Below the pieces are notes generated by a model that did not search any database, was not told where the DNA came from, and saw only the letters and a list, made by a program, of their open reading frames with translations. Of a stretch of 64,000 nt of DNA, positions 9,457 through 18,908 are shown piece by piece. Where the stretch lies: positions 62,001 to 126,000 of the forward strand of contig NZ_WUCC01000003.1 in assembly GCF_009807095.1 (NCBI RefSeq), read 5' to 3'. The stretch is from Rathayibacter sp. VKM Ac-2754. GTDB lineage: Bacteria > Actinomycetota > Actinomycetes > Actinomycetales > Microbacteriaceae. Position numbers and translations under genes: made by a program. How positions within the stretch are numbered: position 1 is the stretch's first letter; the number at the start of each line of letters is the position of its first letter.

Positions 9457-12053
9457 CACGCCTCCGTCACGGACGCGGCGGGCGCCACGGCACCCGGCCC
9501 GATCGGGATCGTCGTGCCGGCCACCAGCACCGGCCCGTCCGGCCGCTCGTCGCGCAAGGCCGGCCGGGACTGCCCGCGCTCGCGCACGGTCGCCACTCGC
9601 GGATCCGCGGTGTCGGGCGCGTTCACGAACGAGCGGAAGCGCCGGAGCCGGTCGGGATCGGCGAGGGTCGCCGCCCACTCGTCGACGTAGGTGTCCACGT
9701 GCGTCGCCATGGCGGCCTCCAGTTCGGCGGCGATCCCGAGGGAGTCGGCGCAGACCACGTCGCGCACGTGCTCGAGCCCTCCGGGGAGCTCCTCCTGCCA
9801 GCGCGCGGTGCGCTGCAGGCGCTCGGCCGTGCGGACGTAGTACATCACGTAGCGGTCGATGTAGCGCACGAGGGTCTCGTCGTCGAGATCCTGCGCGAGC
9901 AGCTGCGCGTGGGCGGGCTGGTAGCCGCCGTTGCCGCCGACGTAGAGGTTCCAGCCGAGATCGCTCGCGATCACGCCGATGTCCTTGCCGCGGGCCTCGG
10001 CGCACTCGCGAGCGCAGCCGCTCACTCCGAGCTTGAACTTGTGCGGCGAGCGGAGCCCCCGGTAGCGCTCCTCGAGGAACACCGCCATGCCGACCGCGTC
10101 CTGCACGCCGTAGCGGCACCAGGTCGAGCCGACGCACGACTTCACCGTGCGCAGCGACTTGCCGTAGGCCTGCCCGGACTCGAAGCCGGCGTCGACGAGC
10201 AGCCGCCAGATCTCGGGGAGCTGCTCGAGGCGGGCGCCGAACATGTCGATCCGCTGGCCTCCGGTGATCTTCGTGTAGAGGCCGTACTGCTCGGCGACCT
10301 CGGCGATCACCTTGAGCTTCGCGGGGGTGATCTCACCGCCGGGGATGCGCGGGACGACCGAGTAGGTGCCGTCCTTCTGCATGTTCGCGAGGGCGCGGTC
10401 GTTGGTGTCCTGCAGCGGCGCCTGGCCCTTGTCGAGGATGTAGGCGTTGGTCTGGGTCGCGAGCACGGAGGCGATCACGGGCTTGCAGACGTCGCAGCCG
10501 AGCCCGGAGCCGAAGCGCTCCATCACCTGCTCGGCCGAGTGCAGGCCGAGGATCCGCACAGACTCGAACAGCTCGCTCCGGCTGAGCGACACGTGCTCGC
10601 AGAGGGCGCGGGACACCTCCACCCCGGCGCGGGTGAGCTCGGTGTCGAGCAGCTTCTTCACCAGCGGCACGCACGAGCCGCACTGGGTCCCGGCGCGGGT
10701 GCAGGCCTTCAGCGGGCCGAGCTCGGTGCAGCCCTCGCCGATCGCGTGCCGGACGTCGCCGACCGAGACGTTGTTGCACGAGCAGAGCTGGGCGTCGTCG
10801 GGCAGATCGCCGGACGGCGCCTCTCCCCCGGCCGCCGCGAGGTAGGCGCTCGGCTCGGCCGGCAGCTCACGGCCGAGCAGCGGCCGCAGGGAGGAATAGG
10901 GTCCCGCGTCGCCGACGAACATGCCGCCGAGCAGAGTGCGGGCGTCGTCCGACACCACGATCTTCTGGTACAGCCCGCGGGCCGGGTCGGCGTAGACCAC
11001 CTCGAGCGCGCCGGCACTCGCTCCTAGCGCGTCGCCGAAGCTGGCGACCTCGACTCCCGAGAGCTTGAGCTTCGTCGCGTCGTCGACGCCCGGGAAGGTC
11101 GCGTCCCCGCCGAGGAGCCGGTCGGCCACGACCTCGGCCATCGCGTTGGCCGGCGCGACGAGCCCGACGGTGCGGCCGTCGATCGCCGCCACCTCGCCGA
11201 TCGCCCAGACGTGCGCGCGGCTGGTGCGGCACGCCTCGTCGACCACGACGCCGCCGCGGGGCGCCGTCTCGATGCCGACCGCGCGGGCCAGCTCGTCGCG
11301 GGCGGTGATGCCGATCGAGAAGACGACGAGATCGGCGCTGATGGTGCTGCCGTCGGTCATCGTCACTCCGAGCACCGTGCCGGTGGGCGAGGTGAGGACG
11401 GCGGTGGGCCTGGTGCCGAGGTGCAGGGTGACGCCCTGCGCGGTGATGATGCGGCCGAGGGCCTGGCCTGCGCCCTCGTCGAGCTGGGCGCTCATCAGCC
11501 AGCGGCCGGAGTGGATGAGCGCGGTGCGCGCGCCGAGCCGGTGAGCGCCTCCCGCGGCCTCGAGCCCGAGGAGGCCGCCGCCGACCACGACGACGTTGGC
11601 CGGGCGGCCCCTGCGGAGGCGGAACGCGGCGAGATCCTCGACGAGCGAGTCCACGTCCTCGAGGGTGCGGTAGACGCGGCCGTGCTCGGCGCCCTCGATC
11701 GGCGGCACCGTGGCGGAGGATCCGGTGGCGAGCACGATCTCGTCGCCGTCGAAGAGGCGACCGTCGGCGAGCTCGACGCGGACCGCGTCGGGGTCGATCG
11801 CGGTGACGCGGGAGGAGGTGACCAGGCGGGCCGACTCCCACAGCGCACCGTCGCCGAGGGTGAGGTCGACAGTGCCCTCCAGGCGCTTCGAGAGCGCGAC
11901 GCGGTCGTAGGGGTGGTGAGCCTCCTCGCCGAAGACGGTGATGTCGAGCGGAGTCGAGGCCCGCGCGACGAGCGCGTCGACGAGGCGGTGCGCGGCGGGG
12001 CCGGCGCCGACGACGAGCACGCGTCGGGGTGCTGCGGGGATCGCTGGGGTCAT
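9456..12053 (-). CDS. nirB: Assimilatory NAD(P)H nitrite reductase, large subunit NirB
   Basis: This enzyme reduces nitrite to ammonium with siroheme. In order, the 865-residue protein has an FAD/NAD(P)-binding oxidoreductase part (about 1-400, RRVLVVGAGPAAHRL, VVVVGGGLLGLEAAGG), a BFD-type [2Fe-2S] domain (LCSCNNVS ... AGTQCGSCVP), and a C-terminal sulfite/nitrite reductase half. In the last part KSCVGSTWCRYG and GVSGCARECAEARG supply the four cysteines for the 4Fe-4S/siroheme centre. I chose ATG at 12053; an upstream extension has no similarity. It is divergent from a gene whose N-terminal domain is the small subunit NirD. Confidence 0.96.
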   Translation of the reverse strand: MTPAIPAAPRRVLVVGAGPAAHRLVDALVARASTPLDITVFGEEAHHPYDRVALSKRLEGTVDLTLGDGALWESARLVTSSRVTAIDPDAVRVELADGRLFDGDEIVLATGSSATVPPIEGAEHGRVYRTLEDVDSLVEDLAAFRLRRGRPANVVVVGGGLLGLEAAGGAHRLGARTALIHSGRWLMSAQLDEGAGQALGRIITAQGVTLHLGTRPTAVLTSPTGTVLGVTMTDGSTISADLVVFSIGITARDELARAVGIETAPRGGVVVDEACRTSRAHVWAIGEVAAIDGRTVGLVAPANAMAEVVADRLLGGDATFPGVDDATKLKLSGVEVASFGDALGASAGALEVVYADPARGLYQKIVVSDDARTLLGGMFVGDAGPYSSLRPLLGRELPAEPSAYLAAAGGEAPSGDLPDDAQLCSCNNVSVGDVRHAIGEGCTELGPLKACTRAGTQCGSCVPLVKKLLDTELTRAGVEVSRALCEHVSLSRSELFESVRILGLHSAEQVMERFGSGLGCDVCKPVIASVLATQTNAYILDKGQAPLQDTNDRALANMQKDGTYSVVPRIPGGEITPAKLKVIAEVAEQYGLYTKITGGQRIDMFGARLEQLPEIWRLLVDAGFESGQAYGKSLRTVKSCVGSTWCRYGVQDAVGMAVFLEERYRGLRSPHKFKLGVSGCARECAEARGKDIGVIASDLGWNLYVGGNGGYQPAHAQLLAQDLDDETLVRYIDRYVMYYVRTAERLQRTARWQEELPGGLEHVRDVVCADSLGIAAELEAAMATHVDTYVDEWAATLADPDRLRRFRSFVNAPDTADPRVATVRERGQSRPALRDERPDGPVLVAGTTIPIGPGAVAPAASVTEA

Positions 12054-12098
12054 GCACTCCACCGTAGGCACGCGGGGTTTCGCCGCCGTTGCCCCGAC

Positions 12099-12168
12099 GT
12101 AACGCTGTGTGACCGGCGCCTCTCGGCCGCGATCGGCCGCCGTGAGAGGTTCGTTACGCAGGTGACTC
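12099..12168. promoter_or_regulatory. Possible GlnR-like sites between nirB and the nirD-cbiX fusion
   Basis: GTAAC-n6-TGACC at 12099-12114 and GTTAC-n6-GACTC at 12153-12168 partly match the actinobacterial GlnR pattern GTnAC-n6-GaAAC. They lie in the 208-bp region between the two divergent arms of a nitrate/nitrite assimilation cluster, where GlnR control is expected. The second half-sites are poor, so this is tentative. Confidence 0.3.
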
Positions 12169-12261
12169 CTGCCGCGTGCTCCCGCGAAACGTGGGCTCTC
12201 TACCGTGGCCTCACCGCCTCCGATCGGAAGCGGACCCCCGAACCGGAGAGGAGGCGCGACC

Positions 12262-13311
12262 GTGACCGCACTCGCCCTCGCCCCCGCCACGACCTGGGCG
12301 CCGGTCTGCAGCCTCCTCGAGCTCGAGCCGCTCTGGGGAGAGGCCGCCCTGGTCGGCGGCGTGCAGCTCGCGCTGTTCCTCGTGCCCGACGGCCGCGTCT
12401 TCGCCGTCTCGAACCTCGACCCCGCGACCGGAGCGGCCGTGCTCTCGCGCGGCATCGTCGGATCCCGCAGCGTCGACGGCGTGCAGCGGCCGACGATCGC
12501 CTCGCCCCTGCACAAGGACGTCTTCGACCTCGAGACGGGCCGGTGCTACACGAAGGAGAGCCTGCACCTCGCGACCTGGAGCGTGCGCGAGGTCGACGGC
12601 GTCATCGAGGTGGCGCAGCGGACCGCGCTCGTGGCCGCCTCGCACGGCACCTCGGACGACGACGGCCGCCGGGCCGTCGCCGCCCTGGTCGAGGCCGTGC
12701 GGCGCGCGAATCCGGCCGTCGACGTCCTCGACTCGTTCGTCGACGTGCAGCAGCCCGACGTGCCGGCGACTCTGGGCACCCTCGAGCCGGGCCGCTCCGC
12801 CGTCGTGGTGCCGCTGCTCCTCTCCGCCGGCTATCACGTGCACGTCGACCTCGCCGAGGCGGCGGCGGAGGCGGAGCGTCCCGTCCGCGTGTCGGGCGCA
12901 CTCGGCCCCGACCCGCGACTCGCCCGGGTGCTCGCCCGCCGCCTGCAGGAGGCGGGGCTCGCCGACGGCGACCGCGTCGTGCTCGCGGCCGCCGGGTCGA
13001 GCGACTCCGGCGCCGTCGCCGACTGCTGGAGCACGGGGCGCCTCCTCGCCGCCGAGCTCGGCCGCGACGTCAGCGTCTCCTTCATCTCGGCTGCGGAGCC
13101 GCGAGTACCGGAGGCCGTGGCCGCCGAGCGCGCTGCGCACCCCGGCTCCCGGGTCGCCGTCGCGACCTACCTGCTCGCGCCCGGGTACTTCGCCGGCCTC
13201 GCCGTCGCGGCCGGCGGCGACCTCACGTCCGCTCCCCTCCTCACGGCCGTCGACGCGCCCGCGCGCGAGCTGGTCGACATCGTCTCGGAGCTGTTCGGCC
13301 GCAACGCCTGA
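12262..13311 (+). CDS. NirD - sirohydrochlorin chelatase (CbiX) fusion protein
   Basis: The 349-residue protein joins two functions of the nirB pathway. Residues 5-115 are NirD-like, the Rieske-fold small subunit of NADH nitrite reductase without cluster ligands (WAPVCSLLELEPLWGEAALV, SPLHKDVFDLETGRCY). From about residue 120 it is a CbiX/SirB-type chelatase (ALVAASHGTSDDDG, VVVPLLLSAGYHVHVDL, VATYLLAPGYF), with the metal-binding His in ASHGT and the GYHVHVD segment. GTG at 12262 follows GAGAGGAGG at 8-nt spacing. The chelatase half would insert iron into sirohydrochlorin. No separate nirD or dedicated ferrochelatase gene is seen in the window. Confidence 0.88.
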   Translation: MTALALAPATTWAPVCSLLELEPLWGEAALVGGVQLALFLVPDGRVFAVSNLDPATGAAVLSRGIVGSRSVDGVQRPTIASPLHKDVFDLETGRCYTKESLHLATWSVREVDGVIEVAQRTALVAASHGTSDDDGRRAVAALVEAVRRANPAVDVLDSFVDVQQPDVPATLGTLEPGRSAVVVPLLLSAGYHVHVDLAEAAAEAERPVRVSGALGPDPRLARVLARRLQEAGLADGDRVVLAAAGSSDSGAVADCWSTGRLLAAELGRDVSVSFISAAEPRVPEAVAAERAAHPGSRVAVATYLLAPGYFAGLAVAAGGDLTSAPLLTAVDAPARELVDIVSELFGRNA

Positions 13312-13394
13312 CGCTCCCTCCCACACCACCACCGCTCCACCTCCCCTTCCCGAGCGCGCCCTCGCGCGCGCCGCCCACTCCCCGGAGGAACACG

Positions 13395-14786
13395 ATGACC
13401 GCTGCACCGCCGACCACCGCCACCATTCCCGCCCCGATCACCGACTCCGGCCTCACCCGCCGGCCGGGCCGCTGGATCGACGGCTGGAACCCCGAGGACG
13501 CGACGCAGTGGGAGGCGGAGGGGCGCTCGGTCGCCGCCCGCAACCTGCGCTGGTCGATCTTCGCCGAGTTCCTCGGCTTCGTCGTCTGGCAGCTCTGGTC
13601 GGTCGTGGTCGTGCAGCTGCCCGCTGCCGGCTTCGACTTCACGACCGGCGAGATCTTCTGGCTCATCTCGATGCCGAGCCTCGTCGGCGCGACGCTCCGG
13701 ATCCCCTACACGTTCATGGTCCCGCGCTTCGGCGGCCGCAACTGGACGATCGTGTCGGCGGGGCTCCTGCTGATCCCGAGCATCGGCCTCGCCCTCGCGG
13801 TCGGGAACCCCGGCACTCCTTTCGGAGTCATGCTGTTCGTCGCGGCGCTCGCCGGCTTCGGCGGCGGCAACTTCGCGAGCTCCATGGCCAACATCACCTT
13901 CTTCTACCCGCACGCCCAGAAGGGCTACGCGCTGGGTCTGAACGCCGCCGGCGGCAACCTCGGCGCCTCCGTCGCGCAGCTGATCGTGCCGATCGCCATC
14001 ACGATCGGCGCCGCCGCGACGCTCAACCTGCCGCTCGCGGGCTGGATCTGGGTGCCGCTGATCGTCGTCGCGATGATCGGCGCGTACAAGCGGATGGACA
14101 ACCTCTCCGCCGCGAAGGCCGACGTCGCCGCCTCGCTCGCCGCGCTGCGCGAACCGCACCTGTGGCTGCTCGCCGTGCTCTACATCGGCACGTTCGGCTC
14201 GTTCATCGGCTTCGCCGGGGTGTTCCCGAAGCTCATCGCCGACACCTTCCCCGAGTACTCGCAGTTCACCGTCGGCTCCGCGACCCTGACCCTCGCCTTC
14301 CTCGGAGCCCTCGTCGGCTCGCTCGCCCGCCCCTACGGCGGCCGGCTCGCCGACCGCTTCGGCGGCGCCCCCGTCACGATCGCGGCGTTCATCGCCATGG
14401 GCGCCGGCATCCTCGGGGTCATCGCGACGCTGCCGCTGGGCAGCTTCTGGCTGTTCCTGCTCGGGTTCCTGGTGCTCTTCGCCGCCGCGGGCATCGGCAA
14501 CGGCGCGACCTACCGGATGATCCCCACCGTCTTCGCCCTCCGCGCCCGCGAGAGGGGCGGCGACGGGATCGGCGCCCAGCGCACCGCGGCGGCAGCCCTC
14601 GGCCTCATCTCGGCGATCGGCGCCTACGGCGGGTTCGTCATCCCGCAGCTGCTCGGCTACTCCAAGACCACGTTCGGCGACTACACGACGGCGCTCGGCT
14701 GGTTCGTCGGCGCCTACGCGGTGATGCTCGCGATCACGGCGGGCGTCTACCTCCGCCTGGCGGCGAAGACCGGGACCCGGATCTGA
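13395..14786 (+). CDS. narK: Nitrate/nitrite MFS transporter NarK
   Basis: This major facilitator transporter takes up nitrate and exports or imports nitrite across the membrane. It has 463 residues with about 12 membrane segments. The nitrate-porter signature GFGGGNFASSMANITFFYP lies at about residues 155-173, and a second Gly-rich nitrate motif is AAAGIGNGATYRMIP near residue 370. The start ATG follows GGAGGAA. It sits 83 bp after the NirD-CbiX gene and 2 bp before the nitrate reductase gene, consistent with one assimilation operon. Confidence 0.95.
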   Translation: MTAAPPTTATIPAPITDSGLTRRPGRWIDGWNPEDATQWEAEGRSVAARNLRWSIFAEFLGFVVWQLWSVVVVQLPAAGFDFTTGEIFWLISMPSLVGATLRIPYTFMVPRFGGRNWTIVSAGLLLIPSIGLALAVGNPGTPFGVMLFVAALAGFGGGNFASSMANITFFYPHAQKGYALGLNAAGGNLGASVAQLIVPIAITIGAAATLNLPLAGWIWVPLIVVAMIGAYKRMDNLSAAKADVAASLAALREPHLWLLAVLYIGTFGSFIGFAGVFPKLIADTFPEYSQFTVGSATLTLAFLGALVGSLARPYGGRLADRFGGAPVTIAAFIAMGAGILGVIATLPLGSFWLFLLGFLVLFAAAGIGNGATYRMIPTVFALRARERGGDGIGAQRTAAAALGLISAIGAYGGFVIPQLLGYSKTTFGDYTTALGWFVGAYAVMLAITAGVYLRLAAKTGTRI

Positions 14787-14788
14787 CG

Positions 14789-16879
14789 ATGACGCATCCG
14801 CCCGCCCCCACCGACTCCCATTGCCCGTACTGCGCCCTGCAGTGCGCGATGACACTGACACCCGCCGACGGGGCGACGCCGGTGAGCATCGAGGGCCGGG
14901 AGTTCCCCACCAACCGGGGCGGGCTGTGCGCGAAGGGCTGGACGGCCGCCGAGCTGCTCGCGAGCGGGCAGCGGCTCCGCGCCCCGCTGATGCGCGGTGC
15001 CGACGGCGGCTTCGTCGAGGTGTCGTGGGCCCGCGCGCTCGACGCGGTCGCGGAGGCGGTGCTCGGCACGCGCGAGCGGAACGGCGCCGACGCGGTCGCC
15101 GTCTTCGGCGGAGGCGGTCTCACCAACGAGAAGGCCTACCAGCTCGGGAAGTTCGCGCGGATCGCGCTGGGCACCTCCCGCATCGACTACAACGGCCGGT
15201 TCTGCATGTCGTCGGCCGCCGCCGCGGGCAACCGCGCGTTCGGCGTCGACCGCGGGCTGCCCTTCCCGGTGACCGATCTCGACGACGCCGACACGATCCT
15301 CCTGCTCGGCTCGAACGTCGCCGCGACGATGCCGCCGTTCCTCGCGCACCTCGCGGGGGCGCGCTCGCGAGGCGGCCTCGTGGTCGTCGACCCGCGCCGC
15401 TCCGCCACAGCGCGCCTCACCGAGGAGGGCGCCGGGACCCACCTGCAGCCCGCCCCCGGCACCGACCTCGCGCTCCTGCTCGGGCTCACCCACCTGGTCC
15501 TCGCGGAGGGCCTCGCCGACACCGCCTACCTCGCCGCCCGCACCACCGGGTTCGACACGGTGCGCCGCAGCGTCGCGTCGTGGTGGCCCGAGCGCACCTC
15601 CTCCGTCACCGGCGTGCCGACCGAGCTGCTGCGCCGCACCGCCCGGCGGCTGGCAGAGGGCCGCTCGTACGTACTCACCGGCCGCGGTGTCGAGCAGCAC
15701 GTCGACGGCACCGACACCGCCACGGCCGCGATCAACCTCGCGCTGGTGCTGGGCCTCGTCGGCCGCCCGGGATCCGGCTACGGCACGCTCACCGGCCAGG
15801 GCAACGGGCAGGGCGGGCGCGAGCACGGGCAGAAGGCCGATCAGCTGCCGGGCTACCGCTCCATCCGCGATCCGGAGGCGCGCCGTCGGGTCGCCGAAGT
15901 GTGGGGCGTCGACCCCGCGACGATCCCCGGCGCAGGGCTGCCCGCCGTCGCGCTGCTCGCCGAGCTCGGCCGCTCGGTGCGCTGCCTGCTCGTGCACGGC
16001 TCGAACGTGGTGGTGTCGGCGCCCGACGCCGATCAGGTGCGCGCCGGCCTCCAGGCGCTCGACACGCTCGTCGTGTGCGACTTCTTCCTCTCCGAGACGG
16101 CCGCGCTGGCCGACATCGTGCTGCCCGTGCCGCAGTGGGCGGAGGAGGAGGGGACCATGACCTCGCTCGAGGGCCGGGTGCTGCGTCGCCGGAAGGCGCT
16201 GGAGCCGCCCGCGGGAGTCCGCAGCGAGCTGTGGATCCTGAGTGAGCTGGCCCGCCGTCTCGAGGCGCCCGGCGCCTGGTCGACGGTCCCCGCCGAGGTG
16301 TTCGACGAGCTCGCCCGCGCGTCCGAGGGCGGCATCGCCGACTACTCCGGCCTCTCGCACGCCCTCCTCGACACCGGAGTCGCGGCCTACTGGCCGTACC
16401 CGGTCGGCAGCACCGGCAGTCCGCGGCTGTTCGGCGAGCGCTTCGGCCACGCGGACGGCCGCGCGCGGATGGTCGCCGTCACTCCCCGCGCCGTCCCCGT
16501 GCGCGACCGCGGCGACGAGCTGACGCTGATCACCGGCCGCTACCTGCAGCAGTACCAGTCGGGGACGCAGACCCGCCGGGTCGCCGAGCTCGACGCCGCG
16601 CGCCCCGAGGCCCGCCTCGAGATCCACCCCGCGACCGCCTCCCGGCTCGGCGTCTCCGACGGCGCGCGAGTCGCCATCGGCAACGGCCGCGGAGTCGTGC
16701 GGGCGCGCGCCTCGGTGACGGCCGACATCCGGCACGACACGGTCTTCCTACCGTTCCACTACGCCGGCGAGCAGTGCGCCAACCTGCTGACGGAGGCGGT
16801 CGTGGATCCGATCTCGTCCATGCCCGAGTTCAAGCGCACGCGGGTCTGGGTCCGCGCAGAGGGAGCCGTCGATGCCTGA
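14789..16879 (+). CDS. Assimilatory nitrate reductase, molybdopterin catalytic subunit
   Basis: This enzyme reduces nitrate to nitrite in the cytoplasm using Mo-bis-MGD. The 696-residue protein (NasA/NarB type) has an N-terminal 4Fe-4S motif with cysteines in HCPYCALQC and LCAKGW. RFCMSSAAAAGNRAFG gives the active-site loop with the Mo-ligating cysteine. QGNGQGGREHGQKADQLPGY is the family's typical pterin-binding region, and the C-terminal domain (ITGRYLQQYQSGTQTRRV) is molydopterin dinucleotide-binding. There is no C-terminal BFD domain; that function is on the next gene. ATG at 14789 lies 2 bp after narK. Confidence 0.94.
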   Translation: MTHPPAPTDSHCPYCALQCAMTLTPADGATPVSIEGREFPTNRGGLCAKGWTAAELLASGQRLRAPLMRGADGGFVEVSWARALDAVAEAVLGTRERNGADAVAVFGGGGLTNEKAYQLGKFARIALGTSRIDYNGRFCMSSAAAAGNRAFGVDRGLPFPVTDLDDADTILLLGSNVAATMPPFLAHLAGARSRGGLVVVDPRRSATARLTEEGAGTHLQPAPGTDLALLLGLTHLVLAEGLADTAYLAARTTGFDTVRRSVASWWPERTSSVTGVPTELLRRTARRLAEGRSYVLTGRGVEQHVDGTDTATAAINLALVLGLVGRPGSGYGTLTGQGNGQGGREHGQKADQLPGYRSIRDPEARRRVAEVWGVDPATIPGAGLPAVALLAELGRSVRCLLVHGSNVVVSAPDADQVRAGLQALDTLVVCDFFLSETAALADIVLPVPQWAEEEGTMTSLEGRVLRRRKALEPPAGVRSELWILSELARRLEAPGAWSTVPAEVFDELARASEGGIADYSGLSHALLDTGVAAYWPYPVGSTGSPRLFGERFGHADGRARMVAVTPRAVPVRDRGDELTLITGRYLQQYQSGTQTRRVAELDAARPEARLEIHPATASRLGVSDGARVAIGNGRGVVRARASVTADIRHDTVFLPFHYAGEQCANLLTEAVVDPISSMPEFKRTRVWVRAEGAVDA

Positions 16880-18470
16880 GCCGCTCCGCGTCGTCCTCCT
16901 CGGCTACGGCCCCGTGGGCGCGCGTCTCGTCGAGGAGCTGCTGCCCTCCGTCCGCTCCGGCTCCGTCGCCCTGACGGTCGTCGGCGCCGAGCCGCACGAC
17001 GCCTACAACCGCGTCCTGCTGGCCGAGTACGCCGTCGGCCGTGCCACCCGGGAGCGCCTCGACCTGGGCGATCGGCTCGCGGCGGAGGAGGCGGGCGTCG
17101 TCTTCCGGCTCGGCTCCGCCGCGGTCGGCCTCGACCGCGCGCGCCGCACGGTGCGGCTGCACGACGACGAGCGGCTGCCGTACGACCGCCTCGTCCTCGC
17201 CACCGGTGCCCGGGCCAACGTCCCGACGCTGGCAGGCATGGAGCGGGCGCGGCGCGATCGCCGGGTCCGCTCCGCCCTCCCCGAGACCCTCGACCGCGGA
17301 GCGACTCCGCTGCCCGAGCGCGTCGTGGCGCTCCGCGACCTCGACGACGCGCACGAGGTCCGCGACGCCGTCCGCGCCGGCTCGCGCATCGTCGTGCTCG
17401 GCGCCGGCGTGCTCGGCGTCGAGTTCGCGCTCGCGGCCTCCGAGCAGGGCGCCGAGGTGGTCGTCGCCTACCACGGCGACATCCCGATGGGGCGCAACCT
17501 CGATCACGGCGGCGGCCGGATGCTCGCCGCGGCCGCTCGCTCCGCCGGCGTCGAGATGGTCTCGCACGCCCGCTCCGAGAGCATCCTGCTGGCCCACGAC
17601 GAGCACGGGCGCGCCCGCTTCCAGGCCCTCGTCTGCGCCGACGGCAAGCAGATCGAGGGCGACCTGCTCGTGCTCTCGTGCGGAGTCGGCGCCCGCACCG
17701 AGCTCGCGGCGAGCGCCGACCTCGCGGTGTCGACGGGGATCCTCGTCGACGAGCACCAGCGCAGCTGGAGCGATGCGGACGTGTACGCGATCGGCGACTG
17801 TGCGCACGTCGCTCCGCGCGGCTCCGCCCTGCCCGACGGCCGGGTGCCCGGCGGCCCCAGCGGTCTGATCGGCCCGGGCTGGGAGCAGGCCGATCGTCTC
17901 GCGGCGCGCCTTGCGTCGGAAGCGGCGGGCCGCCCGGCCGATGATCGGGTGCCCGAGCAGCGTCGGGCGGTCGTGATGCTGAAGGCCGAGGGGGTCGACC
18001 TGGTCGCGGGCGGCGACGCCACGGCCGAGCCCTGGGACGCGGTCACGCACTCCTCCGGCTGCGCGGAGCACGCGGAGGTGACCGTCTGGGCCGACCCCGC
18101 GCGCGGCGGCTACGCGAAGCTCGTCACGGTCGCAGGCGTGCTGCGCGGCTTCGTCTCGGTCGGCCTGCCCCGCGCCGGCGCCGAGCTGACGCTCCTGTTC
18201 GAGCGCGGCTCCGAGCTGCCCGCCGACCGCTCGAGCCTGCTGCGCCTCGACGCGCCCGATGCCGGAGCGGCCCCGACCGGCGATCCGTTCGCTCCCGACG
18301 CGACCGTCTGCTGGTGCAACGGCGTCTCGACCGCCGCCGTCACCGCCTCGATCGCCGACGGCGCCGACAGCGTCGCCTGCGTCGGCTCCGCCACCCGGGC
18401 CGGTACCGGCTGCGGTGGCTGCAACGGCCGCATCTCGGAGCTGCTGGCGCGCCTCAGCGTGCCGGCGTGA
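16872..18470 (+). CDS. FAD-dependent oxidoreductase with C-terminal BFD [2Fe-2S] domain (nitrate reductase electron donor)
   Basis: This is a 532-residue NasB/NasC-like protein likely to pass electrons from NAD(P)H to the preceding nitrate reductase. The FAD-binding strand is VVLLGYGPVGARLVEEL at the N-terminus, and the NAD(P)-binding GxGxxG is VVLGAGVLGVEFAL at about residue 175. YAIGDCAHV closes the FAD site. A BFD-type domain lies at about 470-525, with cysteines in VCWCNGVS and GTGCGGCNGR. The start overlaps the upstream stop by 8 bp. The direct electron-transfer role is inferred from coupling and domain content. Confidence 0.9.
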   Translation: MPEPLRVVLLGYGPVGARLVEELLPSVRSGSVALTVVGAEPHDAYNRVLLAEYAVGRATRERLDLGDRLAAEEAGVVFRLGSAAVGLDRARRTVRLHDDERLPYDRLVLATGARANVPTLAGMERARRDRRVRSALPETLDRGATPLPERVVALRDLDDAHEVRDAVRAGSRIVVLGAGVLGVEFALAASEQGAEVVVAYHGDIPMGRNLDHGGGRMLAAAARSAGVEMVSHARSESILLAHDEHGRARFQALVCADGKQIEGDLLVLSCGVGARTELAASADLAVSTGILVDEHQRSWSDADVYAIGDCAHVAPRGSALPDGRVPGGPSGLIGPGWEQADRLAARLASEAAGRPADDRVPEQRRAVVMLKAEGVDLVAGGDATAEPWDAVTHSSGCAEHAEVTVWADPARGGYAKLVTVAGVLRGFVSVGLPRAGAELTLLFERGSELPADRSSLLRLDAPDAGAAPTGDPFAPDATVCWCNGVSTAAVTASIADGADSVACVGSATRAGTGCGGCNGRISELLARLSVPA

Positions 18471-18482
18471 CCGCGGCGACGG

Positions 18483-18908
18483 TCAGGACGCGTCGGCGTC
18501 CAGCGCCTCCGCGAGGCGGCGGGTGACCGCGCGCAGCTCGAGCTCGACGCCGCGGAGGCGCTCCTCCACCAGCCCGGTGCGCTCGTCGGCCGCGGCGAAG
18601 AGCGGCGGAGTGGCGCCGAGCGACTCCTCCGTCGAGGCCCGCCACGACGCGACAGCCTCGCTCAGCGAGCTCGTCGACGAGCGGAGGACTCCGAGCTCGT
18701 CGCGCAGCCCGGCGATCTCGTCGCGCACCGCGGCGATCTCGACCCGCAGCGCCGCGGTCTCGTCCCGCACCTCCTCGGTGCGCAGGCGCGCCTGTTCGAA
18801 GTACGGCGCCACCAGACGGTGCACCGCCTCGCGCAGGGCCGCGCCGCCCTTGCCGAAGCGCGTCGGCGCGGATCCGGGGTTCTCGCGGAAGTCGTGGTCA
18901 CTGGTCAT
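18483..18908 (-). CDS. Small coiled-coil protein of unknown function
   Basis: This is a 141-residue, highly charged protein. From about residue 40 to 135 it shows heptad-like runs of Leu/Val with Arg and Glu (VRDETAALRVEIAAVRDEIA, VEERLRGVELELRAVTRRLA), predicting coiled coil, with no signal peptide or membrane segment. It starts 11 bp inside the 3' end of the preceding glycosyltransferase gene, so it is translationally coupled to it. It may be a scaffold or chain-length-type partner of that enzyme, but I recognise no family. Confidence 0.7.
   Translation of the reverse strand: MTSDHDFRENPGSAPTRFGKGGAALREAVHRLVAPYFEQARLRTEEVRDETAALRVEIAAVRDEIAGLRDELGVLRSSTSSLSEAVASWRASTEESLGATPPLFAAADERTGLVEERLRGVELELRAVTRRLAEALDADAS

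Noticed and set aside
11211-13394. Very long plus-strand frame running into narK
   Set aside because: Only the narK part (from ATG 13395) has protein-like sequence; the upstream part is antisense to nirB and out of frame with the NirD-CbiX gene.
13508-14788. Upstream extension of the nitrate reductase frame through narK
   Set aside because: It is Arg/Pro-rich shadow sequence of narK; the real start is ATG 14789 just before the Cys motif.
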